This document shows, piece after piece, positions 24,638 through 37,402 of a DNA stretch of 44,487 nt (within the stretch, counting starts at the first letter, position 1; every line of letters begins with the position of its first letter). This DNA comes from Didymodactylos carnosus. Lineage: Eukaryota > Rotifera > Eurotatoria > Philodinida > Philodinidae. The position numbers were made by a program, and so were the translations under genes. The notes beneath the pieces are model-generated. The model did no database searches and was not told the origin of the DNA. It worked only from the letters and a program-made list of their open reading frames with translations. The DNA lies in the NCBI GenBank assembly GCA_905250885.1, contig CAJNOQ010000639.1, forward strand, positions 1 to 44,487, read 5' to 3'.

Positions 24638-25938
24638 GTATATAAGTTACTTATAACTGTTTGAGAATGATTAGTGCTAAAAATAGAGAATTCATCAAGT
24701 GTCCGTCTAACGCAGAGAAGTTGTATTAATTTTATTTGACTTTAGAACCTTCCCAAGAAGGCAGATATCACTTTCACTCGTCCGTTTGTTCTCAAAGTTT
24801 TTAAAACCTACTTTAACCTCTCCAATTCTATATGAGTTTACAGATCAATGAAAATGAATATTCAAAATTTTGGAAGTTCTCTCTTTCCTCTCACCAGACA
24901 CAAGTCTGATAGAATACAGCGCAAAGTGTATTGTTTCATAACAGAAACAAACATTTTTATTGAGTGAAGAAACTGAATTGAAGAAGTTTTAGAAAGATAT
25001 TTTCTTCTATTCATTCGCAATGATTTTATCCGGAATGAAGGTTAGATAAATTAATCTTCTTTTTGGGTTTTCAGCATCATGACGCGGGTGTAAGCTTTGA
25101 GTTTATAAAAACTGCACATGACTCAATGCTAGCTACTCATGTCAAAACTTGATATAAATTCTTTTCTCCTAACCGTTTAAAATAGATCTTTTTAAAAACA
25201 AAGTTAGACAAGCTCGTGAAAGGTACCCTGAGTAGATTTATATATGATTTTTAGACGGTTAGGAGAAAAGAATTTATAGCAAGTTTTGACATGACTAGCT
25301 AGCATTGAGTCATGTGCAGTTTTTAAACCCAAAACTAAAAGGTTCGTTCATTAGTGAAAAGTAGGAGAAAAATGTCTTTTTGCTTGTGAATTTATTAAAA
25401 ACACAAAATTAGAAAAGTAGAAAACGTAGGAGAAAACCCAGAAAGAAGGACATAGTAGGACGCTTACGAAGCCTACAACTGTCAAAACAGTTTTATTAGT
25501 GGGTCTGAAATGAGAGATTATTTTTTTTTTTGGTCGCAAACGTTTATTTCCCCTACTGCTGTGCTCATTTTGAAGAACGGTAGTGTTCAAATTGTTAAAT
25601 CCCGTACAGAAATAAAAAAGAGTCCGTATAAATCTATTACTCTACAAGCAAATTCTCTGCCATACAGAGGAGAAAAAATGTTTGAAGAGTCAGAAAAACT
25701 CTACTATCTTTTTTAATTCTAAAGATAAATAAAAAAACATTTACAATAAATAGTACAGAAAATGAAACATGACCAAGAAAAATATCTGAACAACTACGAC
25801 ACAGATTAGATTTACATTAAATAACATTATCACAGTAAAAAATACGAACCTTTTAAACTAAACTTAATTGATTGTTGACGGATGACCTTTTTGGGCTGAT
25901 GGTGATAAATGAGGTTGATCATGACTTTTCTTTTCAGT
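24638..25938. other. Gene-free stretch containing an inverted-repeat element
   Basis: No exon of the ceramidase or of any other recognised gene is visible. The main feature is the hairpin element at 25106-25325. Frames at 25351-25716 on either strand are short and motif-free. Confidence 0.4.
25106..25325. repeat. Inverted-repeat element with arms of about 77 bp
   Basis: Left arm 25106-25182 and right arm about 25249-25325 are near-perfect reverse complements (AAAAACTGCACATGACTCAA to CTCCTAACCGT-TAAAA), separated by a loop of about 65 bp. There is no ORF. It is a small foldback element or MITE capable of forming a long hairpin. Confidence 0.8.
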
Positions 25939-26885
25939 TTATTCAACATTAACATCGTTTCCATGGCTAGCACTGGGTTCTAGTTTAAATAATGGCATAG
26001 AATCGCCAGCTTTTAATTTTGATAATTCTTGTAATAAATCAAATGATTTGTCTGGATGAATTTTGTCAATATAATCATCATTTATGAATGTTCTCATTCC
26101 ACTTTGATCTAGTAGATACATCTGACTTGATCTTCTATCAAGAAAAGTTTCACAGACTAAATGTTCCAGAAAACACCCACCATCAAATTCTTCACAATAA
26201 TAAAAAGCTTTAAAATGTGAATTTCTGGGTGTTTGTGATGGACCTGGTACTAGAGCAAGAGCTAATTCATGCATAAGTAGTAACGAACCGAAAACGATCG
26301 TAGCGATATCACTAGCACGGGTATATTTATTCATGTTCATGATGATGGTTGGAAGAACAGTGGATATACCGCTTCTGATTGTCATTGCATATTTATCATA
26401 ACTTGTTGTATTAATTTTATCAAATTAAATTAAAACCTATATTGTATTAATTTTATTAAAATACTTGCACTTGTTGTGCTGCTGTAATGTCATTCAACAT
26501 AACTTTATAAATATCGGCACCTTTAATCGGCTTAGATTGAATACGATTATATACTCCTTTTTTTATTTATATACTCCTTAGTTTGAAATATTATATAAAA
26601 TATCTTTTCCACAACTGTTTAATAACACTGCTTCTGTGAACGATGTTATTTTTCCAAATAAACCTAATAGAACTCGACTTCTTTGACCATCCCCTTCGGC
26701 TTCACATTTAATATCCGTATATTTAGAAAAAGATTCCAAAGAGAAAGGAAAAATCCTTCCTTTGTATCACCGCAAATTGCGTCTAACAAAAATCTCTGAA
26801 TTTTAAGGGCAGAACGTATTTTACTTCTGCTTCTGGCCTCTTTGGAACAGAAACGAAACGATTACTCTCTACAAGAACGTTGAAC
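25939..26885 (-). pseudogene. Broken gene of unknown family with a degenerate HExxH-like motif
   Basis: Protein-like sequence runs along the minus strand in several frames. It reads FNVLVESNRFVSVPKRPEAE, LLDAICGDTKEGFF, then after a frame change SFSKYTDIKCEAEGDGQRSR and VLLGLFGKITSFTEAVLLNS, then a stop, then YNRIQSKPIKGADIYKVMLN, another frame change, and finally a 148-codon open part. The last part holds MHELALALVPGPSQTPR, FKAFYYCEEFDGGCFLEHLV, MYLLDQSGMRTFINDDYI and KSFDLLQELSKLKAGDSMPL and ends at 25939. Two breaks coincide with short duplications: TTATATACTCC at 26547 and 26567, and ACTTGTTGT at 26401 and 26469. HELAL differs from a zinc-protease HExxH only at the last His, but I do not know the family and this may be coincidence. 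An intact multi-exon gene with very short introns is less likely because the phases do not fit. Confidence 0.55.
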
Positions 26886-27045
26886 TGTCAATTCTCAGTG
26901 TCGAGAGGACCACTTACGTTTCAAAACTTAACTAAGTGTTTTAGTTTTCTAGATCACGACCCGATAATTTCGGAGAAAAGAGAAACACTTTTGTGTCAAA
27001 AATACATAATGTTTTTCCACATAACAAAGTTGTGCCTGACAGTGG

Positions 27046-29016
27046 CAGAGCTGGAATCGGCTCAGAAACGGTAAACCACCCAGGTCGAACAATACGGTAC
27101 GTATTCGGCGAAATTACGGTGATTTTCGGGCCTGAAAACGGTGACCGTATACGGTGCACCGTATTACGGCTTAATTACGATATAATACGGTACCGTATAC
27201 GGTGCTCGTTTTAGAGTCTGCGGGACAGTCCCAGTCCCGGTTCCGCGGGACTTTTTACGGGACCGGAACCTAGAGGTCTGTGGGACGGTCCCAGTCCCGT
27301 GCAACTTTTAATAGGACCCGGACCAGGTTTTTTTGAAAATAGTCTTGTATGAAGTATAAAAATTTCTTAGTTTCTGTGCCTGTTTGTATGTAGGCAGTAG
27401 TTCTGCGAGAAAGAATTCACACATAATTTGAAAAGTCCTCAGTTAATAATCTCATCCCATAGTGCTATTTTCCAGATTAGCTTGAATTAGTGTCGCGCTG
27501 ACACAGTTTGTTCAAAGTTCAAATTTTTGTAAACACAGCTAAAGCTATAAGTTTCTTCTAGCTTAAACAATAGAAAAGGAAAAATGTCTACTGTTGAAAG
27601 TTCATAGTTGAATACTATTCATTTTTATCTATCAAAAAAAGTCATCATCAAGTGGTCATCATCAAGTGTTGCAGTTGTTGCCATTTCATCGTTATCACTA
27701 TCATTATCTTTTTGCTTGTTATTATCATCATCCTGCTCTTCATATTTTTTTTTTTGTTAATGTTTCTGAACTTGTGTCTGCAGTAGTATTACATAAATCT
27801 TTGTAATGACAACGCGCTGACTTTCAAACTACGGGCGCTATTTTGAAAAAATATTTACGGGACCACGGGACCAGGACCAAAAATGAGTTCTTTCCACGGG
27901 ATCGGGACCAAGACTTTTTTCTTCATGAGACCGGGACCAAAAACGTTTGGTTCGGCAGACCTCTAGTTCGTTTACGGTGCTACGTAAATGCGCCGTATTT
28001 GACCGCCGTATACGCGATGTAACTAGACCAATGCAAGAATTGATGACTCATTCTTACCACAAATTTTGCTATGATATTGAGTATATATATAACATAGTTT
28101 GGTTCTTACAATAAAACTTAGAATTTTTTTCTTTCTTCGTCTTCAAACATCAGCTGAGCGTAAATAAAATGCATGGCTATAAGGAACGTGGCTAAACACG
28201 ATCCTAACGATGATTGTGTCCTACCTATGCCAGAAAATATTATGAATAGAGAAAGATACTTTTTTAAGAGGGTCTAAAGGAAATTTATAGAACACGATCA
28301 GGCACATAATCTTATAAGATCTGATGAATTCTTACGTGATCTGACAGTAAAACTAATATTAATTAGACGAAAGTAAAGCTATCGTTCGAATAATTCCAGA
28401 GTGTGAAGCGCCTATATACGGTAGAAATACGGTATGCTTACGGTCATCGACAGTGCATATACGGCTATATACGATGATCTTATTTAAGCCATAAACACGC
28501 CGTATATTGTACGGCATAAATACGGTCGTAAAACACCGGCCTGGTTTACGGTAAAATACAGTGCGTAAACGGCCCGTATTTACTCGTTTACGGCCGTAAG
28601 ACAGCGTGTTCGAATCGTCTACAGCCGTATACGACCCGTGTATGATAACCGTAACAAACCACCTTGGCAGTCCAGTCGGTCTGAAAGTGTAACCGGACCG
28701 GTCCGGCGGTAAACTGGGCGGTTGGAAACCGTAAAATATCGGCGAAAAACTGGCGAAGTTTTTTGAAAATCGATTTTCAGAAAGAATTTTCCGAAGAATG
28801 AAACAGTTTGCGAGCACATGTGTCACAATAGCGAGTCTATAACATTTAACCTTAAAACAAGTGATGAAAATAATATGTCTTGAGCATTGTCTTATTTATT
28901 CTGACTGAAAAAGACGTGAAATTTTAGTTTTTTGACGAAAAATCGAGTAAAAACAGCAGATGTTTCAAAAGTTTCAACCGGCCCGGTACCAGTTTATCGG
29001 GCCGATTCCAGCTCTT
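27046..29016. mobile_element. hAT-type element, about 2.0 kb, with exact 8-bp target duplication (outer of a nested pair)
   Basis: The ends are CAGAGCTGGAATCGG (27046-27060) and CCGATTCCAGCTCTT (29002-29016), inverted at 14 of 15 positions. Both are flanked by the identical octamer GACAGTGG (27038-27045 and 29017-29024), as expected for hAT insertion. The interior is filled with TACGGT, CCGTAT and GTATACGG units in both orientations and lacks any transposase frame. The 155-codon minus frame at 28359-28826 is a chance ORF in this repetitive DNA. A second element occupies 27212-27965. Confidence 0.85.
27212..27965. mobile_element. Inner hAT-type element, 754 bp, nested in the outer element
   Basis: It begins TAGAGTCTGCGGGAC and ends CGGCAGACCTCTA, inverted copies apart from a one-base gap. 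It is flanked by GCTCGTTT (27204-27211) and GTTCGTTT (27966-27973), an 8-bp duplication with one mismatch. Its left end sequence occurs twice in tandem (27212 and 27271), so the left end has been duplicated or re-entered. The subterminal regions carry GGGACCGGGACC-type repeats. The centre is AT-rich with no transposase frame. Confidence 0.75.
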
Positions 29017-29339
29017 GACAGTGGTTCAAATGACTAGGAACCAGAGCATCTTATGGATCAAGAGGGAAAAGCACTATAAGGCGAGTGTACCCATTCCGGA
29101 ATACCTTTATTCTATAGAATGCCATGCTGCCTCTCCATAATACTATTCCGTTTTTTAGTAGTCGAATTTTTAGGTGATAATAATAGTTATAAGAGAAACT
29201 ACAAGCGAAAGCAAATCTTTCATTTTAATACATTGCACGTTTTTTCTTCTTTCTGCATGTATATTCAATATGTGCACGGTCTAGCGTGTGTTACCACCCA
29301 TGTACTAAAAATCGGCAATTAATCTTGAAAAATCATACA

Positions 29340-29407
29340 ATTAATCGCGATTAATGGTCGATCTTTTGGTGATTTTTACATGATTTTAGCGATTAATCGC
29401 GATTAAT
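29340..29407. repeat. Duplicated 16-bp palindrome ATTAATCGCGATTAAT
   Basis: Identical perfect palindromes at 29340-29355 and 29392-29407, 52 bp apart. The region between also contains related TAAAATCATG and GAAAAATCAT segments. Confidence 0.75.
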
Positions 29408-29471
29408 TAACGATTTTGTTTCTACGTACTACTGTAGGTTCGAACCCGTCTTAGCCTAAGACGATGTATGT

Positions 29472-29510
29472 AGATATGTATTTCCTAAGACTCTTAGGAA
29501 ATACATATCT
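29472..29510. repeat. 39-nt perfect palindrome with a 1-nt centre
   Basis: AGATATGTATTTCCTAAGA (29472-29490), a single C, then TCTTAGGAAATACATATCT (29492-29510): a 19-bp perfect inverted repeat. There is no poly-T tail or gene context suggesting a terminator. It may be a head-to-head junction of a small transposon end. Confidence 0.85.
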
Positions 29511-29833
29511 TTGTCTGTTTTTTCATTGTTTATTATGTATAATGACGTGTACGTCACTCAGCAACGGTCTTAGCACCAACTCAAGTCGCAGCCTTGCCGA
29601 CAATTCGATTTGAGACATTTTTCAGATACCAGCTGTTCACTGGGCTCCTCGGCTTAAGGCTCACAAAACATAAACTATCTTCTGATAAACTTTTATGTGT
29701 ACAAGGAAAATAATTATTTAGGCGTCATTACTTTTTCTAACGACAAATCACATCTTTTTTGTTTGACATACGGGGTAGTAGCAAATAAATAAAATAAATT
29801 CTGGTCCTTTTAATACCTTTATTTCGTTACAGG

Positions 29834-30000
29834 CATGTTCGTAAAAAAGGCGCTCTTGCCGATATTTCTAACTATCGCCCTGTTTCACTTCTTCCTGTTG
29901 TTTCTAAAGTGTTTGAACGTCTAATTTATAATTTTATCTTTTCTCATCTCTCTAAACACTCTTTTTTTGTAAATAAACAGTTCGGTTTCATCTTTTTTCT
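29834..30000 (+). pseudogene. LINE reverse transcriptase fragment
   Basis: The frame starting at 29834 reads VRKKGALADISNYRPVSLLP, VVSKVFERLIYNFIF and NKQFGF. This is the hallmark finger/palm entry of non-LTR retrotransposon reverse transcriptases (NYRPISLL...SK.FE..I...QFGF). Only about 55 residues survive. Neither the YxDD catalytic box nor an endonuclease is present, and the sequence stops matching after QFGFI. It is a doubly truncated, dead copy of a Jockey/CR1-like element; the clade is not resolvable from this piece. Confidence 0.8.
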
Positions 30001-30324
30001 GGACACTCGACACTTTAGGTTACATTTCAACTTCAACTTTGCTTAGGATGTGTTTGACGAAGATTACAGACGAACTATACATTTGAATCATAGGATATAG
30101 AATCCAGGCAATTAGCGGCTTCCAACTTACTCGCAATCTCAAAGTGGCGAGACAGTTCCAACCGTCATGGTACAATAACTTACCCAAATCTATTGCAAAA
30201 ATCATCCTCAGCAGATATTTTTAAGTTTATAAGAATGGAAAAACTAGTATCAATTTACATATAAATCATCACAGTATCTTTAATAACAAAACAATTCACT
30301 GTACAACAACACAAAAAAATTTAA
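30001..30324. other. Short gene-free stretch
   Basis: Lies between the LINE fragment and the carrier stop codon. A 61-codon minus frame (30020-30205) containing a GTAAGT has no recognisable content. The part next to 30325 probably serves as the carrier 3' UTR. Confidence 0.35.
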
Positions 30325-32093
30325 TTAACTAGAATTTGAATTCTGAAAAAATAAACGTAAACTTTCAAAACTGGTAATCATAATAGCGCATGCTGGTGCC
30401 ACCTTCATTATACGTGGGAGTAAACCTAAAAAGAAGCAGAAGTTTTTGTCGAAAATCGATAATCAACTAAAATTCGTCAAAACACTACAAATCAACCATG
30501 GTTTGCTGTAAAATCGTCATACAAATACCGCGTAGTTTGTTATCACTGTAATTTTGCAGTCATTACATGTCTATTTTTTTATATCAATATTTTCCATGAT
30601 TTTTTGAAATGTGAACTTCAACTTAATCTAATTACTCTTCAGGCTCTATTAGCGGGTACTGGTAGACAAAGACTGCTTAGATCAAAATATCATCGGGATA
30701 TTAATGCGATTAACCGATGATCGTGGAAGAGTAAAACTTTTTAACGAAAAATAAAATACACGTGCAAAAAAAGAAAAATGAAAAGAAAATGCTCATCGTG
30801 AGATTTGGGCCCGACATTACTTGCTCAGCAGAATAGAACTGTTAATTAATAGTGAATAACCAACAAAAACTGCGCGGTGAAACATGTTTAGTTGACGATC
30901 TTTCTACTAGTCTGATAAACATGGTTTAACAAGATGTGAATAATGTTAACTAAAAAGAATGTGTTGATTTTCTACTACTTACCACTCCAGAGAGCTTTGA
31001 AACCTTCTACTTTGACTATTCGAATAAGAATATCGACTGTTCGCGATGAAGTAGCTGTATTGTTAGTTACTGCAGTTGTTATCGATCGTATCACTGGTTC
31101 TTCAGTTCTACATTCGATACAAACATTTGGATATGTTTTATTATTACGTCCTAAGTCAATTTGTCTGTATGTTTTAACAACATCGAAAGGTGTTGTGATT
31201 GTTGCTGCAACACTTCCAGCCAGTACACCGCATGCAAACGTCCAATAAGAGTCCACTTTGATACCAGAACGTACTAGATAAGCTAAAAAAAAGTAAAATA
31301 GTTTTAAAATCATCTACAACAGTTTCGTATGTAATTTTACCCCTTAATGATTCATAGTTAAACCAATAAATCATGGAAAATGGAATATCACGCCAAATTG
31401 TCGGCAGCAATCCTTTCCATAGTACTTTCACGCCCTCTTCAGAAACGGATGTTGATATAATACGATAAATTTGTTTAAATAGAACTTTTTCCGATTGTAC
31501 TTTTGTACGAATTAATTCAAATGGCGACACACTTGTAACGGCAACGATTCGAGAACAAGCACCAGCTATGACAGGAAGAATAGGATTCGGTTTACTTTCA
31601 TTATAGCCAAGTAATTCTTTTGCTTTCATATAAGATGTAAAATAGATAACAACAGTTGGTATACTGACACAAAGTGCCGGCGTCAAACCACTCCATAAAG
31701 AGATTGGTCCCTCTGAACGAATAATTTTAATAAATGTATCATATGTACCGTTATAGTGAACTTGTTTTGTTAAATAATGTCGGCATGTTGTTTTCGATGA
31801 TGCAGCTGATGTTGGTTGTGGAGAATGACGGGATTTTGTCAGTATTTGTCGAACGGCATTCGATGTTTGCGATTGTAATCTGACTTTCACAACATCAAAC
31901 GGTCTAATGAAAAGAAAAATATAAATAATATAAGTTTTATATGACATTTATGTCGAATCAAATTTACATACGTCATAAAACATGCTGTTAAAACTGCTCC
32001 ACTTCCTGAAGCCACAATCTGTTGAAATGGTGTGATCGGTTGATTCTTTGTCAAAGAAGAAGCCGCCGAACTCGATATACTGTTCGAAGTCAT
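30325..32093 (-). CDS. SLC25A40: Mitochondrial carrier, SLC25A39/SLC25A40 type
   Basis: Four exons (32093-31972, 31903-31341, 31282-30983, 30425-30325) join in phase to 361 residues, the family length. Introns are 68, 58 and 557 nt. Three mitochondrial-carrier repeats are present, with signatures TPFDVVK (residues 41-47), SPFELIR and TPFDVVK, each followed by a W-x-G motif (LWSG, LWKG, LWSG). The last exon reads GLLPRIMKVAPACAIMITSFE, diagnostic of SLC25A39/40 rather than other carriers. The family imports glutathione across the mitochondrial inner membrane (established for human SLC25A39). The first matrix loop is Ser/Thr-rich and has only one cysteine, unlike the cysteine cluster described for human SLC25A39. 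The third loop is extended and carries a CIEC pair. The symbol is assigned by similarity; a 39 versus 40 distinction is not meaningful here. Confidence 0.93.
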
Positions 32094-33551
32094 TATCTTT
32101 CATCGTGAAACATGAAAAGTATTTTAAAAGCGATGGATTATTCATCTGTACACTAATTGGTAAGATCCATCAAAGAAAACCGTAGAAAAAATAAGTTTCA
32201 ATTAAGTGACAGAGGTATAAGAAGAGCGGAATGGGAAAACATTGATGGAATATGTGCCATCGTATTAAGACTTGATGAGAAAAAGACATTATTCGACTCA
32301 TTTTTTTGTACTAATGAAATGTATACGATAAAAACGACTATTTATCTAGTGTATTTAAAGACGTTTTTTTAATTTAGTACTTTTCTTAATCGATTTTCAA
32401 TTTACCAACCATATCCATCTTGAAAACTCCTTTCAAACTGACACATCCCGCATATTTTTTGTGATCGATCAAGAAAAAAACAGTTGAAACGATAGTATCA
32501 ATTACCTCGACAAATTCATTAGATTTTTTAAACACCCTGTAAAATAATTGAGATTGATAGAAATTCTAGTAAAATAGATTCTTGATTTTCTTTTTATACG
32601 TCGGACAAAAATAAAAACGAAAAATTAGAAAATACAAATAAACACAGATACTCAAAAAAAAAGAAAAGAAAATTAACACTGAATTAAACTGTTCAAAAAC
32701 GTAATATATTTAAAAAAACATATTAGGGCAAGCAATCTAATTATTTTTCTGTCTCTATTGATTAAAATAAGGTGCAAATTACAAATAAAGAGAGAAGAAA
32801 CACAAATTCATATTTGTCACTGTTCAAATTCCTCGCTTTGTAAAAAATAAATTAAATAAACACAGACGACAACGACTAAAATCACAGTTTCAAACTATTA
32901 TTACGATGATAGCAACAACAACAACGGGATTTATCGCTAATTTGTCGTAATTCATTCTCTCTCTACACACCTTCCTCAAAAATAGACAGAAATAAACAAA
33001 AACCTATGTATGTGAGTAGAAAGATAGACCCTGGATGATTCTACATATTACGACTTCTTAACTAAAATAAAATTCTTGTTTTTAAACTTGACTCTAAGAT
33101 CATAGAAAACAACGAAAAAAAGAACAACAAACAAAATGTCGAAAGTTAAAAGAGAGATCATTTGTCAGAGAAAATAAAAGAAAAGCAGATCAACCGTTCG
33201 GTGTTAGTCAACCGTAGAGAGAAACTGTTCTTTGTTTAGCCGAAATAATACATACATACACACAACAGCAACAAAAAAAATCCAACCGGGGAGAAGAAAA
33301 AACGAATCACAAAAATAGAAACAATAACCCGAAATAAATGAAGAAAAAACCAAAAAATATATAATGTATGCATAATTTAGATCTATACATGTGCCAACTT
33401 TTTATTCTTCTACGTTAAAATTAAAAGATAAACAAAATATCTGAAAAAGGTTTGGACACCTAACAAAATAAAGAAATAATGCATTCTAAAGCTATTTGTT
33501 CAGCACTCAGTGAGAGCAGGATAAAATCGAACAGACAATAAAGAGACAATC
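32094..33551. other. Intergenic region, A-rich, between the carrier start and the BCL11 stop
   Basis: The stretch next to the carrier start should hold its promoter. The stretch near 33.5 kb is probably the 3' UTR of the BCL11 gene on the minus strand. It is dominated by A-rich low-complexity sequence, and no further gene is seen. The 71-codon plus frame at 32157-32372 has no support. Confidence 0.45.
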
Positions 33552-37373
<3,822 letters not shown>

Positions 37374-37389
37374 TGCAGTCTTTTATCAC

Positions 37390-37402
37390 CTAGAAGAAAA
37401 AA
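37390..37402 (-). promoter_or_regulatory. 3' splice acceptor upstream of the BCL11 start, candidate trans-splice site
   Basis: On the minus strand, TTTTTTCTTCTAG precedes exon sequence beginning 17 nt before the ATG at 37373. That 5' leader contains in-frame stops, so it is untranslated. Either an upstream non-coding exon or a spliced leader is joined here. Confidence 0.45.

Larger units (their letters stand above)
29025..29833. other. Gene-free stretch with palindromes
   Basis: Contains the paired ATTAATCGCGATTAAT palindromes, a B-box-like GGTTCGAACCC near 29437, an 8-bp-stem palindrome CGTCTTAGCCTAAGACG just after it, and a 39-nt perfect palindrome. No gene is supported. Confidence 0.45.

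Noticed and set aside
28359-28826. 155-codon minus-strand frame
   Set aside because: It lies wholly inside the repetitive TACGGT part of the outer hAT element and translates repeat units.
29430-29465. Possible tRNA at GGTTCGAACCC
   Set aside because: The B-box-like core is good but no A box, D arm or acceptor stem lies at the right distance on either strand.
30943-31248. 101-codon plus frame
   Set aside because: Antisense of exon 3 of the mitochondrial carrier.
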